A DNA stretch of 64,000 nt from Symbiodinium sp. CCMP2592 (Eukaryota; Sar; Dinophyceae; Suessiales; Symbiodiniaceae). The notes under the pieces were generated by a model. That model worked only from the letters and a program-made list of their open reading frames with translations, ran no database searches and was not told the origin of the DNA. How positions within the stretch are numbered: position 1 is the first letter of the stretch; each line of letters begins with the position of its first letter. The stretch lies in the NCBI GenBank assembly GCA_905221615.1, contig CAJNDT010003112.1:1460315-1524314 (forward strand). The letters run 5' to 3'. The translations under genes were made by a program, and so were the position numbers. Shown here piece by piece: positions 20,163-30,126 of this stretch.

Positions 20163-20368
20163 GTCGGCGAAAACACTCCAAACACACACGCACGCGACTC
20201 CTCAGCGTACTCCACACTGCACGCAATCTTCCCTGACCCACAGCATAGCAGCATAGCAAACAAACAAAAACACAAGACACCTGCTTCGACGCCCATGGAT
20301 GCAACTTTGTACATGCATACATCTATATGAATACCAATCAACACTGAACGAGCAAGCCGAACAAGAGT

Positions 20369-20456
20369 CACACACACACACACACACGTGTGTGTGTGTG
20401 TGTGCGTACATACATACACACACACATACACACACACGCACACACACACACACATA
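20369..20456. repeat. (CA)n/(TG)n compound microsatellite
   Basis: CA repeat, then TG repeat, then CA again with interruptions; the turn CACACGTGTGTG is a perfect palindrome. Generates spurious His/Thr and Cys/Val frames. Confidence 0.95.
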
Positions 20457-20492
20457 CGTTGCATTTCAAACGTATCCAAGAATGTCATGCAG

Positions 20493-20591
20493 GGCCCTGC
20501 TGCTTCGAAGGTCTTTGCAAGGTCGTTTTTTGGACAAGCGGCTGTCGTCCCAGGCTCAGACGAGCTGGTGGCCGGGGGCTCCGTCCTGCTT
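20493..20591 (+). CDS. Candidate exon, unrecognised
   Basis: 99 nt: GPAASKVFARSFFGQAAVVP then GSDELVAGGSVLL, from GTCATGCAG|G to T|GTACTG. One of the better islands. Confidence 0.5.
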
Positions 20592-20878
20592 GTACTGTAA
20601 CTGTACTACGCGTATCATTATATAGGAGCTAGACGGGAAGAATGACTCATGCGTCCTTCCTTTGGGCACCCTAAACCCAGCCTCCGAAAACCTTCCTTCG
20701 TACCTATCGTGTAAAGTGATGGGTGGTGCTTATAAGGATATTACAAGGGTGGCATAAGGCTTTGTTTTCCTAAGGATTTTAAGCGCCTTAGAAGGATTCA
20801 TAAGGGTGTTATATGGTTTCACGCGGCTTAGGGGCGTAGGGCAGGGTTTCCGCATGCATGATCGCCATACCTTTTCAG

Positions 20879-20956
20879 AGCCCAACTATGTAGTAGACGA
20901 CTGTTTCAGAGGTAGTTTGAAGGGTTTCTGCAGTAGCGGCCGGGAGAACGAAAGCC
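20879..20956 (+). CDS. Candidate exon, unrecognised
   Basis: After TACCTTTTCAG (good pyrimidine tract) reads PNYVVDDCFRGSLKGFCSSG then RENES. Internal GTAG...CAG would be a 22-nt intron, too short, so a single exon is preferred. Confidence 0.45.
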
Positions 20957-21329
20957 GTTTAGTGGTTTAGGCTTGCTTTAAGGGTGCAGGCTTCCCGGGG
21001 TGTAAAGTTTGGGATTTGCAGCGTAGGGTTCAAGGTTTGGAGTTTGAGGCTTTAGACCGTCAAAACCCTGAACCCTCAACCCCACACCCTGTACACTCTG
21101 GACATCAGATTCGCCATTCCTTCAAAGTCGAGCTGATCTCAGGAACTGCAAAGTGTTCAACTCCCAAAAACCCAAGCAGTCAGGCTCCTCAGTCTTCTGT
21201 GCCCTCAGAGGCCACAGCCTCAACCCCTGACTAAAACTCCAACTTATTCGACAACACCCTGAACTCCACGGCTGCAGATCCTGAACTTTGAGAGGGAAAC
21301 CTGTCAACCCGGAATCCAGAACCCTAAAT

Positions 21330-21661
21330 CCCACACACAGTGTTCAGGGGTGTGGCGGCAGCCTGGTAGGTGGAGCCTTCGGTGCACCTGCAGGCATTGG
21401 CGAATGAGGGGGATGATCATGATCATGTTGATACCATGTTGCTGGCGGTGGTTGTGCTGGCGCTTCATTTTCATTTTCATGATCGCACGCCTACACAATG
21501 CATTGAACTCATCCGTGATACAGACCTACATGGAAAAAGCAACATCGCGATCTCAGCACCTTGTGCCAGAAGACCGCCCAAAGCACCCGCCGCTGAGGAA
21601 GTCATGGAGGACTGGTTCAGCACCGACTTCGCCGCCGACCTTCAAGAGCGAGGTCTTAAAG
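21330..21661 (+). CDS. APAAEE module, copy 2, in a longer open frame
   Basis: Open frame with ELIRDTDLHGKSNIAISAPC, then RRPPKAPAAEEVMEDWFST, DFAADLQERG. A GTCTTA donor follows QERG. Upstream, GGSLVGGAFGAPAGIGE (21345-21400) is a separate Gly-rich frame. Module boundaries as in copy 1. Confidence 0.5.
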
Positions 21662-22201
21662 CTAATTAAGAATAGGAGTCTTGGGGTAGATTTTATAATG
21701 CGATTTTCGCCCCTAGAGAAAACGACTATGTCTAAATTTTTCAGACCTCTATATTACACGCATACAGCTCTCCGGGTTTCATGCTTCCGGGCCCTGATGC
21801 TGTTGGAGCTTGAACTTGGCTGGTGCTACCATTTCCAGCTTCTACTTAGGTCCAGCTTTCGGGTTGGGGCGCTTGAAATTTGCACCTAAAACCTTAGACC
21901 CTATACCACCCTATACCCCTAAACTTAAGACCCCCTCCAAAACAAAAAGCATACCGAAGCCTTTTGAGATTCCGTCTTGTGGGGCTTCGGCCCGGTACTA
22001 CTAACTACTACTCCGTACTACTACGTTTCAAGGCTTCAGTCTCTGAGGCTCCATCATGCTAGGATTTAGGGTTTGGGGTTTGGGGTTCAGGGTCTATATA
22101 GGGCTATAGGGTTGTATAGGCTTCATAGGGGTTGGAGTTTAGACTGTAGGCTTTCGGGAACCTGAACTCATCAGAAATAATTTCCCCTAAACTTCGGCTA
22201 G

Positions 22202-22289
22202 GGGTTCGGGAGCTGGGGCAACACTGAAAGAACAGAACGCGTACGCCCCCAACACGAGGCCTGAGGAACTACACGAAGGGGTTGATAAG
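22202..22289 (+). CDS. Candidate exon, unrecognised
   Basis: 88 nt reading GSGAGATLKEQNAYAPNTRP then EELHEGVDK, from TTCGGCTAG|G to AAG|GTTAGC. Confidence 0.5.
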
Positions 22290-22528
22290 GTTAGCTCTTG
22301 GATTCACACATAATATCGCACACCCTAAACCCCTGAACCCATAACCCTACACCCAAAAGCTCTAAACGCTTGGGTCTAGGGCCTTGCAGTCTGTATTGCC
22401 TATATACTGAACTTAGAACCCTAGCAACAACTATAAGTTTAGCTGTTTCTTAGGGATCATAATAACCAAAAAACAAAAAGTATTTCGAAGTACCTCTAAG
22501 GTCTGTATTGCCCCAAAGGTCACTGAGG

Positions 22529-22609
22529 CTACGGCGCTTTCTTTGCGGGGGGCGGGTCCGAGGAAGCGTCCTCCGCAGATTCCGGCACCGTCCTGGAGGA
22601 GGAGTGACA
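22529..22609 (+). CDS. Probable C-terminal exon
   Basis: Reads YGAFFAGGGSEEASSADSGT then VLEEE and TGA, after CACTGAG|G. Very acidic end. A second open frame (TEATALSLRGAGPRKRPPQ) exists, so the frame is not proven. Confidence 0.4.
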
Positions 22610-22614
22610 TTGGG

Positions 22615-22690
22615 TTTGGGGGGTTTAGGGTTTAGGGTTTTAGGGTTTAGGGTTTTGGGGGGTTTGGGGGGGTGTTGAGGTGCTTAGGAG
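22615..22690 (+). repeat. Telomere-like tract
   Basis: GGGTTTAGGGTTTAGGGTTT and G-rich variants between converging coding blocks. Confidence 0.65.
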
Positions 22691-22835
22691 TCTCTTCGGA
22701 GGGTTTACAGGTGATTTTTCGGACAACCCCCATTTTCTGTAACAACTCGAAGCCTCCAGCGCAAGGCGTATTTTGCTCGAATAGCAGTAAGTTTCCTCCG
22801 TATAGGGGTCGCGAATGGGCAGTCGGACTCAAACC
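22691..22835 (-). CDS. Candidate exon, unrecognised
   Basis: Reads SPTAHSRPLYGGNLLLFEQ, NTPCAGGFELLQKMGVVRKI, TCKPSEET. No telomere-like interruptions in this part. Ends unclear. Confidence 0.4.
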
Positions 22836-22890
22836 ACGCTTATCACGTTGAATTGCATAGCAATTATTCCTCAGGAACAGCCAGCATCAC

Positions 22891-22980
22891 CTTAAACACC
22901 TCGCATAGAAACCCCTCAACTCTGCAGCTGCAACTAATTAAACAACCTCCGGTTCCACTTCTGCCTTTCTCGCTCATGAG
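22891..22980 (-). CDS. Candidate exon with possible start codon
   Basis: Reads MSEKGRSGTGGCLISCSCRV then EGFLCEVFK and AAG|GTGATG. Cys-rich. Confidence 0.45.
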
Positions 22981-22992
22981 TATTGTTATTAC

Positions 22993-23125
22993 TATTTCTT
23001 CGTATTGTCACTATTTGTTGCTCTGCTTACTCTTATTCTTCTTATTCTTCTTCCTATCATGATTCTTCTTCTTATTATGAGTGTTACTGTTATTGTTGTT
23101 GTTAATATTCTTGTTCTTCATCTCG
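22993..23125. repeat. TTATTCTTCTT-type simple sequence
   Basis: Pyrimidine-rich TTATTCTT/TTGTTGTTA repeats. On minus this gives an Asn/Lys-rich spurious frame. Confidence 0.8.
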
Positions 23126-23195
23126 TGTTCATTAGCATATGCCCTGCGACCGAACTCCTCCGACCCAAGATTTTCTCTGGCTTTCCCACCCAAAG
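23126..23195 (-). CDS. Candidate exon
   Basis: Reads GGKARENLGSEEFGRRAYAN then EHEMK. It directly follows family J copy 1 on minus. Confidence 0.4.
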
Positions 23196-23300
23196 GGTCC
23201 AAAGTAACTTTATGGTAGAATGAAGGGTTTCTACATTAGGAATTACTGGTATGACATAGGGAAGTATCCCCCATAGCAGTACATAGGACCCTCTGGGCCA
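23189..23300. mobile_element. Inverted-repeat element, family J, copy 1
   Basis: CCCAAAGGGTCCAAAGTAAC ... ACATAGGACCCTCTGGG; core TAGAATGAAGGGTTTCTACA. Copy 2 at 60021-60126. Confidence 0.75.
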
Positions 23301-23363
23301 GCCTTCTAATCTTGTGGGATTCCTTACGCTTCCTTGTGTTTGTCGGGTTGAGAAAGAATCAAG

Positions 23364-23780
23364 CTAGTTCTTAGCAAGATTGAATCCAAGGCTGCATTCG
23401 GGATTTCCCGTGGCTTTGGCAAGTTCGAAAAGGCTCTCAGCTAAATACAGGGCTGAAATCAGGATTCCTCGTGAATCTGCTGTGCAAGGATTTCTGCAGC
23501 TAGGTCTTAAGTCGAAGTAGGAGTTTGCGTGGCACGGTTCTATGCAAACTTGAACCTGGGACTCTCTGATTGAGAGGTTACCGTAGATTCCAGCTTCAAA
23601 AAACTTCTTTAACTGCTGCATGTCGGGTTGAACCTGGTTATCTACAGTGAAAAGCTGAACATCGGATTCAATACAGGTCGCTGTAAATGTTCGAAAGTTC
23701 AGCGGCAAAAGCACACGAACAGGGATAAGGGGAACGGTCATGTCGGTCGTGCCAAAGACTCGGCCGGCTTTAAGAACTTC
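23364..23780 (-). CDS. Candidate long exon, unrecognised
   Basis: 138-codon open frame from CACGCAG|G: EVLKAGRVFGTTDMTVPLIP, VRVLLPLNFRTFTATCIESD, VQLFTVDNQVQPDMQQLKKF, ending LGFNLAKN and a stop. Free of telomere-like repeats and of skewed composition. Length alone is within chance for this window. Confidence 0.5.
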   Translation of the reverse strand, partial: EVLKAGRVFGTTDMTVPLIPVRVLLPLNFRTFTATCIESDVQLFTVDNQVQPDMQQLKKFFEAGIYGNLSIRESQVQVCIEPCHANSYFDLRPSCRNPCTADSRGILISALYLAESLFELAKATGNPECSLGFNLAKN

Positions 23781-24186
23781 CTGCGTGGATCAAGCCCCTG
23801 AGATCCTAGGCGGCAGAGGTCAGGTTTTATTCCGAATGGCAGATAATGTGGGGCCTTGATAATTGTATGTTTTTTAACGTCAAAAACATGGTCTTCTTAA
23901 CGTTAAAAAACATGGTAGATAATGTTGGGCCTTTGATGATTGTAGAACAGGTGATCATCGTATTGCTGTCATAGGGAACCCGAAGGAATGTAAAGGAACA
24001 TAGTGTTATTCAGATCGCTACAATCAGTTGGACCCTGGCTCCGGGTGCAGAGTCACTCCTGCCATGCAAGCTCCGGACCATAAAACGACCTTAATAAATA
24101 TCATGGGGTTTGGGGGTATAATGTGGTATATAATATACCTATAAATATTACAGACTGAATGAAAGCCCGAGATCCTAAACCCCCAA

Positions 24187-24369
24187 CCTGACGTCCGAAG
24201 ACACATTCCGCTGCCTGGCAGGTGGTGGGCTGCTAGCACCTTCCGCGCAGGAATCCAGATCTGAAAGCTTCCAATTGGAAAGACCCGGGTCCATAGGGCT
24301 TTCCACTATGCAGTCTGAGTTCGAGGGCTCAACATACCACCAAAGAAACAAAACAAGCCTGGGAAGCAT
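24187..24369 (-). CDS. Candidate exon
   Basis: Reads DSCAEGASSPPPARQRNVSS then DVR|, ending CAG|GTTGGG; the same frame is open upstream through EPSNSDCIVESPMDPGLSN. Confidence 0.45.
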
Positions 24370-24575
24370 TTAGAGACCGCGGTTTGGGCTTGCTGGTTTC
24401 GGCATGCGATCAGCTGAACCTTAGTACTGTATATCTGGCTTTGCGACCGAGGTTCTCTATTTGCTACGCCGCTGGTGTTCATTACTCTCCTTCCCAACTC
24501 AAAGGGTGCAAGTGCCTGGTAAATAATAGTTAACCATGTGCGAACATTTGCCGCGAGCCATGAAAGGCTCCTACC
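24370..24575 (-). CDS. Candidate exon
   Basis: Reads SLSWLAANVRTWLTIIYQAL, APFELGRRVMNTSGVANREP, RSQSQIYSTKVQLIACRN. Different frame from the neighbour at 24187-24369, so an intron or a frame change separates them. Confidence 0.4.
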
Positions 24576-24643
24576 CTCCAAAACGCGAGTAACGAAGTCC
24601 TAATACTCTGAACCCTTAAGCCAGAGCCCGAACAAAAACTCAC

Positions 24644-24716
24644 CAACGCCCTGAAGCTTAGCGGCTCACGGTTGATTGATGACAGGGGCATCAAACGTTC
24701 GAATAGGGTTGGCAAT
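24644..24716 (-). CDS. Candidate exon with GTGAGT donor
   Basis: Reads LPTLFERLMPLSSINREPLS then FRAL|GTGAGT. Strong donor; acceptor ATGACTAAG|A is weaker. Confidence 0.5.
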
Positions 24717-24760
24717 CTTAGTCATTCCAGCTTCTATATTATGCCATAGTAGGGTTTAGG

Positions 24761-24865
24761 CTTCGCGGTTTGCACGAACGCACAACTGATGTATCCGCAC
24801 CCGCTGCGAGAAGGCCAAAATCCTGAGGGATGCGCACATTCTCGCCACATGGGTGTGGAAGTGGG
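24761..24865 (-). CDS. Candidate exon, frame uncertain
   Basis: Minus frame ARMCASLRILAFSQRVRIHQ then LCVRANREA and TAA. A second minus frame is also open. Confidence 0.3.
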
Positions 24866-24940
24866 AAAGTAAACACGTAATACAGCCTGCGACCCATCAT
24901 CCGAAAATCTGGATTCTAGACCCTGAAACCCCTAACCTCT

Positions 24941-25063
24941 ACACCGGGCTACGAAGGCCCTAGTTGCGACACCACAAACAAGATCTGTATCCCTCTTATG
25001 GACACAGACAAGACCAAGAGCAAAAAGCGACCCGAAGCCTCCCCCACCCCACAGCCCGGATAA
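24941..25063 (+). CDS. Probable C-terminal exon
   Basis: Reads TPGYEGPSCDTTNKICIPLM, DTDKTKSKKRPEASPTPQPG and TAA. Lys-rich tail. Only 12 bp from family B copy 3. No family recognised. Confidence 0.45.
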   Translation, partial: TPGYEGPSCDTTNKICIPLMDTDKTKSKKRPEASPTPQPG

Positions 25064-25074
25064 ACTCCACAGCA

Positions 25075-25183
25075 TGTGGGTGGTTGTCAAAATGATGGTC
25101 CCTTTTTGGGTCCCTAATATAATACGGCACCCAATATTTAGGGTGCCCAAAAAGGGGACCATAATTTTGACAACTACCCATGT
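25075..25183. mobile_element. Inverted-repeat element, family B, copy 3
   Basis: TGTGGGTGGTTGTCAAAATG ... TTTTGACAACTACCCATGTG. Translated minus, it gives the peptide GSCQNYGPLFGHPKYWVPYY, a pattern I recall from Symbiodiniaceae gene models. Confidence 0.85.
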
Positions 25184-25578
25184 GTAGAAGACCCCGTAAA
25201 TTCCCGGCCCAAAGGCTCCAAATATACCTTCATTCATGCATGGTGAATTCCGAACATGAGTTGTTGTCTATATTGCGTAACATACCTTAAATATACTAGG
25301 AACCCACCTATGATTGAACATGTACTGCTTCGTGCTTTGGGATGCCATATACTAGGATTATGATAACGAACCCGGAGCCCTACGGAATACTACCAGTAGT
25401 TAATTTAATCTAGGATACCCAGTAACCTAAGAATAAAAAGGCCTCTCTTTTTGGTATTGGGTAACTGTATAAGGAACCTAGGACTACAAAAAGGGAATAA
25501 GGGTACTACTGGGCATTCTAGTAATTGAGGCTTCTACAATACACGCCCTCTTCACCCAATCAAGGCGCCTGGGTTTAG

Positions 25579-25654
25579 CAGTCCGCCGAGAGCCCCCGCC
25601 GCTGAGGACGTCATGGCTGTCGATTGGTTCAGGACGGACTTCGCGCCAGACCTT
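25579..25654 (+). CDS. APAAEE module, copy 3
   Basis: Reads SPPRAPAAEDVMAVDWFRTD then FAPDL after GGGTTTAG|C. One extra codon (V) against copies 1 and 2. Confidence 0.5.
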
Positions 25655-25705
25655 TCTGGATTCGGTTATATACCCTTTTCATTCTTTTCAGGTTTAGGAT
25701 TAAGG

Positions 25706-25790
25706 GTGCAATTTTTGTGGCGATGCGGTGCCATCCTGGGATGATGTACTGTTCTGGCCTTGGTTTTCAATAACCCTAAGAATTTCTCGT
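25706..25790 (+). CDS. Candidate exon
   Basis: Reads CNFCGDAVPSWDDVLFWPWF then SI, after GGATTAAG|G. Aromatic-rich. No family recognised. Confidence 0.4.
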
Positions 25791-26108
25791 ATACCTAAAT
25801 GCAGAAAATGCGGAAGCCTATGAGATATATAGTGTACCCAGCGTACCTATGTAGAGGAGCCCTCCGAATATTCAGAGTCTACTGAGGTTAAGGAACCCTG
25901 ACCCTAATCACTGGCATCGGTAATCAAATCTTCAGGCTCCTAGATCGGAGCTTGTATAGTGACGAACTGAAATGACCAGGGTCGAAGTGAGAGTTCGTAA
26001 GGTCAGGGCTTTCTGAGGTGTAGGTTTTTAAAGCATTGCGTTTAGGTCCCCGTTTAGGGTGTAGGGATTTACGGCCTGGAACTTCGTGGTCAGGGGTTTC
26101 GTTTTCAG

Positions 26109-26217
26109 GGCCGGTTTGAAGTGTCTATACCCCCCTGGATCGCACTTGCTTCTCGGAGATAAGATGTTGGCTCGTTTCGTGGGTGCGGTGTCTTCCGTGC
26201 TTGGGGATCCTTCCTAA
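26109..26217 (+). CDS. Probable C-terminal exon
   Basis: After GTTTTCAG|G reads AGLKCLYPPGSHLLLGDKML then ARFVGAVSSVLGDPS and TAA. Another frame (RFEVSIPPWIALASRR) is open for half of it. Confidence 0.5.
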
Positions 26218-26349
26218 GCGGTCCAAGCCCTAAGCTGCAATGCCCAAACCGTCGAAACTGAATACCTAGACCACACCACCCATAGATGCTTCATCTCAAC
26301 TCGGTGGAGCGCAGGTTTTCCCCAAACCCTAAACCCTAAACCGTGCGAA

Positions 26350-26492
26350 TTGGATTCTCATGGGGTGGCTTTGCTGGCAGAATTCAAGCAACAGCCTTGG
26401 TAGCATTGGAGAACTCAATCGGTCTTCATGCGGGAGATTGAGAACGTATTTGACCCCAAGAAAAGACTGAAAACATTGGCCTTGTTCAAGAC
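26350..26492 (+). CDS. Candidate exon(s), probable stop at 26500
   Basis: Contains GFSWGGFAGRIQATALVALE (26350 on) and, in another frame, FMREIENVFDPKKRLKTLAL then FKTS and a TGA near 26500. The two frames must be separated by an intron or one is false. Confidence 0.35.
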
Positions 26493-26570
26493 CTCTTGAA
26501 TGAACTCACAAGAAACCTCGTAACCTTTGTCAACCCTTATCACACCCTAAACTCCTAAACAACCCTGTAG

Positions 26571-26693
26571 GAAGCCATAAAGCCGCGTGATCGCATTTCC
26601 CAGAAAAAGCATCGCAGCCTTGAAAACCCATGGAGGGTTCAGGAGCAAGAGCAAGAGAAGGATCAGGAGCAAGGGAAGGAGCAAGAGCAATGA
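26571..26693 (+). CDS. Probable C-terminal exon, Gln/Glu-rich
   Basis: After CCCTGTAG|G reads EAIKPRDRISQKKHRSLENP then WRVQEQEQEKDQEQGKEQEQ and TGA. A GGAGCAAGAG repeat makes the tail. The overlapping frame at 26587-26793 is likely a shadow. Confidence 0.45.
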   Translation, partial: EAIKPRDRISQKKHRSLENPWRVQEQEQEKDQEQGKEQEQ

Positions 26694-26794
26694 TGCTAAA
26701 GATTTAAACGCACCTTTCGAGTTTCTTGCGGGGTTTGCATCTTTAGAAAACCCAGCATACCGAGTATCGAGAAACCTTCGCACCTCGGTTTAAG

Positions 26795-26875
26795 CCTAGC
26801 TGCGACTTCTTTGGAACCGGCTCGGTGCTTGCGGAGGCCTCGAGTCAACAGATGCTTGCCCACAACCTAGACTAG
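26795..26875 (+). CDS. Probable C-terminal exon
   Basis: Reads PSCDFFGTGSVLAEASSQQM then LAHNLD and TAG, after GGTTTAAG|C. Confidence 0.45.
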   Translation, partial: PSCDFFGTGSVLAEASSQQMLAHNLD

Positions 26876-27097
26876 AGTCAGGGATTTTCGGGCTTGGGGC
26901 TTTAGGGCTTTAAGATCTAGAGTTTATGGTCCAGGGCTTTAGGGTTTTTAACATCCGGGGTCCAAGACGTGCTTCCGAACATGTATGCTTTTTACGGGTC
27001 AATTCGGGTTTCGGGCTGAGGGCTCAACGACCAAGACTTCGCCCTAGTTCCTCAGCAACCAGAGCCTAGTTTTTGTAGGATCCCTTTTGATTTCCAT

Positions 27098-27514
27098 ATG
27101 AAGGTTTATACTCGCAACTCACAAAAAGTGACTGTGTTGTGTGAGAGGCGGCCTTTTCGCGGGTCCACTGTTCGCATCTCTATGGTTCTGTGTTACCTAC
27201 ACCGGAACGAGAAGACACGACAAGGAGTACTCGGCCCTTTTATGGGGTACGGATTTATGTATCTCTCACGGTCAACAGAGCGTCCGACCGGTGCTCTTTT
27301 TGATCCACCGTTGGCTGCTCTAGGGCGTGACGAGTGGGTACTGTCTCGCATGCTTCAATTCACACTTACAGGAGTGGTATACACATGGAATGGACGCATG
27401 ATCGTCAGGGAGAAACGCACCTCGGTTGTGTCCCTCTCCAGAAGCTTGTCGTCCCTTCTGTTCTTGCCGGGCATCTTGCCCCGCTCTTCTGCCACTGTCA
27501 CTCCACATTCTTAG
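27098..27514 (+). other. Long open frame, coding uncertain
   Basis: 138 codons, for example GVVYTWNGRMIVREKRTSVV. Other frames and the minus strand are open too. No telomere-like repeats for 550 bp, which suggests coding, but length is within chance. Confidence 0.3.
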
Positions 27515-27591
27515 CCCCTCTCCAGCACCCCAACTGATAGACTTGAGCAGAAGCCTTGTGTCTACTAGCATGATGAACCACTCAATCAGAC

Positions 27592-27771
27592 ATGCGGTTG
27601 TCCATCGCTACCGTGATCCAAGGAGGGAGTGATGCATGGACAGGACTACGATTGATGATGGGTGATCATACATCTCATACCCCAGTGCTGCGGGCTGAAT
27701 GTCAAAACGGGGAGGGGCTTCGTGGTTTCAGCCCCGAAGGCATTGGTTTTTCCGCGAGTTCGCTGCCCTAA
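27592..27771 (+). CDS. Small open frame with start and stop
   Basis: 59 residues: MRLSIATVIQGGSDAWTGLR, LMMGDHTSHTPVLRAECQNG, EGLRGFSPEGIGFSASSLP, stop TAA that lies in the first telomere-like repeat. Could be a whole small protein or a last exon. Not recognised. Confidence 0.45.
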   Translation: MRLSIATVIQGGSDAWTGLRLMMGDHTSHTPVLRAECQNGEGLRGFSPEGIGFSASSLP

Positions 27772-27879
27772 ACCCTAAACCCTGAACCCTAAACCCTAAA
27801 CCGTGGGCTCGTAACCTGGTCCTCAGAAGCCGGCATCCTAGGGCTCTTCGTGTTTGAGGCTTCTCGGATCTGAGCTCGA

Positions 27880-27963
27880 ACACCTTATTTACGGGTCCTT
27901 ATAATAAGGCTCCTACTATTTTAGGGTACTATATCAGGGTCCCCTTTTTCCCGAAAGTCCCAC
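27880..27963. mobile_element. Family C element, truncated
   Basis: Retains AAGGCTCCTACTATTTTAGG and the end TTCCCGAAAGTCCCA; left TIR lost. Confidence 0.6.
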
Positions 27964-27982
27964 TGAAGCCTAGAACATTGAC

Positions 27983-28071
27983 AGCGAAAGTCAGAACCTC
28001 TCTCTGTCATCAACCGGCCTCTGGTGCATCCGTCGCTTCGGGCGGCCTGCTGTTACATTGCACTCACAGTT
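27983..28071 (+). CDS. Candidate exon
   Basis: Reads KVRTSLCHQPASGASVASGG then LLLHCTHS, from CATTGACAG|C to TTG|GTAGAC. Confidence 0.4.
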
Positions 28072-28120
28072 GGTAGACTAGGGCTTTGGGCCTGGAGTTT
28101 TAGGGTGTAGGACCGCAAGA

Positions 28121-28174
28121 AGACTTCGTCGCACAGTGCAAGGGCAGTTCAACGGCTGAGCGAAAACCCTAAGG
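28121..28174 (+). CDS. Candidate short exon
   Basis: 54 nt: KTSSHSARAVQRLSENPK|GTGGAC, from ACCGCAAG|A. Confidence 0.45.
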
Positions 28175-28425
28175 TGGACATGCCACAAATAACTTGTACA
28201 CCACGAGACAAGTCAAGTCTTTGCCGTACCCGACGAGGCAAGACAAGACAATACAAGATATTAACGTGACCTAATACAAAAAACTATGAAATTAAATAGA
28301 ACAAGCATGAAGTATAATATCAAGATCATCACGTCTTATATACTACACTGCAGTAGTATAGTCTAACACACAGTATAATTCAAGCCCGAAAAAACAGCCC
28401 TTAAGCTTAACCCTCACAGCCCAAG

Positions 28426-28501
28426 CGCCGTCAGCCCCGATAGCCGAGACACACTGCTACGTTCCTCGTTCCTCGGCATCCTCTTGAAAAAGGGTGCCCG
28501 G
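28426..28501 (+). CDS. Candidate exon
   Basis: 76 nt: AVSPDSRDTLLRSSFLGILL then KKGAR|GTACCC, after CAGCCCAAG|C. Confidence 0.5.
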
Positions 28502-28602
28502 GTACCCTATTTCTTTTTTGTCAACTCCGATCGGAATTAACTCTGAGAAGGAGACCCCAGCTCACAAAAATGAATCACAGCGCTAAAAACTCTGAGACCT
28601 AG

Positions 28603-28685
28603 TATAGGGGGTTTTGGGGCCTATGATACTATAACTATAACAAGGAACCTGGAGTACCATGGGCAATTATTTAAGCCCCTGTATT
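28603..28685. mobile_element. Family G element, shortened copy
   Basis: TATAGGGGTTTTGGGGCC ... TTATTTAAGCCCCTGTATTA. Abuts family A copy 4 directly. Confidence 0.65.
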
Positions 28686-28805
28686 ACTTGGAGGATTATA
28701 GTAGGTAGGGTTATAAGTACCCTAGTTGGGGTTATAAGTAATAATAGGCTAGTACAGTTACCCGAATTATAACCCTAGTTACTAAGTCCCATGACCCTTT
28801 GAGTA
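28685..28805. mobile_element. Family A element, copy 4
   Basis: TACTTGGAGGATTATAGTAG ... CCCATGACCCTTTGAGTA. The exon at 28806 starts immediately after it. Confidence 0.85.
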
Positions 28806-28905
28806 GTCTGCAAGCCAACGGTCCTTGTCGACGGAGAGGACTTCGACAAAAGGCTTCCGAGAGCTCCCGCTGCCGAAGAGGACATGACCTTGGCAAACAG
28901 GGCTT
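28806..28905 (+). CDS. APAAEE module, copy 4 (diverged)
   Basis: Reads VCKPTVLVDGEDFDKRLPRA then PAAEEDMTLANRA. It keeps the AG-RAPAAEE start but not the DWFSTDFA part. It begins directly after ...GAGTAG of family A copy 4, so that element probably supplies the acceptor. Confidence 0.5.
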
Positions 28906-29057
28906 GTAGAGGGTTCCTTTAAAAGGGGTCTATAAGGGCTACTATAAGGGATGCCATAAGGGTACCAAGATTAAGAGGCCTTAATAATTAGAATAGGGTT
29001 TTGGGGCCCAGTATCAGGTGTAGAAGCTTTATAGTTGTTATGCACTCCTCTTTGAAG

Positions 29058-29138
29058 GCAACTGCCAATGCTCACATCGTGTTTGTGGGCGCGCGTCGAA
29101 GGTGTCAAGGACTTGGGACGAACTGGATCGGGGATGAC
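29058..29138 (+). CDS. Probable C-terminal exon
   Basis: After CTCTTTGAAG|G reads ATANAHIVFVGARRRCQGLG then TNWIGDD and TAA. A second frame is open for most of it. Confidence 0.4.
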
Positions 29139-29351
29139 TAAACTGGATCGGGGTTTATGATGTACGGTTATGTGTTTTGTAATAGGTCCAGAATCTGGGG
29201 TTCAGAGGAGTGGTGAAGCCATGATAGCCTTCCCCCAAAGCGCTCACCCTAGAATACATGCTAAGCTCCATACACCCGAAGCCCAACACACGAGCCCGCT
29301 CGAGAATCCCATAATCTTTCGACGGTTTGAGACTGCAAAGAAGGAGCTTCG

Positions 29352-29352
<1 letters not shown>

Positions 29353-29438
<86 letters not shown>
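29353..29438 (+). repeat. (CA)43 microsatellite
   Basis: Uninterrupted CA repeat of about 86 bp, the longest pure simple repeat in the window. Confidence 0.98.
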
Positions 29439-29440
<2 letters not shown>

Positions 29441-29639
29441 CACCCTAAACCTGTCAAACAAATCACAAATGAGCCTTAAAGCCTCAAACACGATAAATGC
29501 AACAGAGAGTTCTCGAAATGAGTGTTGCTAGCTATCCAGGTTGCTAAATTAGCTCGATCTCATCCTTGCCTCCCTGCCAACGTCATCCGCATCACCATCA
29601 CCAACTAGTAGACCTGAATCCTTGATCCTGAACAGTACC

Positions 29640-30030
29640 TACAGTTTCCAGAGTCCTCTGTAGGCTAAACGGCTAAACCCCTAGGCATAGAACTGGTACA
29701 CAAAAGGGAACAACATTGCAGACTGTAGGCTACCCTGGTAGACCCAAGACACTGACTCCTAAATGCTGAGCTTCAAATTACATCACTCACATTTCTCAAC
29801 TCTTACGCCTGCGATTCCCCTCAACCTCAATGCTGCAGTCACCAAGACTGACCCCCAAGAACATGCACATCATGCATAGCCTGAACATTCCTAAACCAGG
29901 CTACATATGAACTCCCGCACTTCATATACACCCAACAATACACCCTAGCCTAAACCCCAAACCCCTAACCATACCCTACGCCCTGAACCCTCGCCGTAAA
30001 CCTCATGGACGCGTAGCCCTAAAGCCCGTT
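29640..30030. other. No gene seen
   Basis: Dispersed degenerate CCCTAAA motifs and low-similarity repeats of GTAGGCTAAAC type. No convincing exon. Confidence 0.4.
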
Positions 30031-30035
30031 CTCCA

Positions 30036-30126
30036 AAAAGCCATTTCACTCCGAGAACCCCTCAGCAGCGTATTCAGAGGCCGGTGCGGATCAAGGTTCC
30101 GTCTCTCTTGAGGGCTTAGGGAAGGT
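30036..30126 (+). CDS. Candidate exon
   Basis: Reads KPFHSENPSAAYSEAGADQG then SVSLEGLGK|GTTCTATG. Confidence 0.45.

Noticed and set aside
20202..20632. Several Cys/Val and His/Thr frames up to 170 codons
   Set aside because: They are translations of the CA/TG microsatellite.
22241..22258. An 18-nt GT-AG gap in the exon 22202-22289
   Set aside because: Far too short for an intron and the frame reads straight through.
29155..29491. Frames through the (CA)43 repeat
   Set aside because: Simple repeat translation; only the flank GEAMIAFPQSAHPRIHAK might be real, and the strand is unclear.
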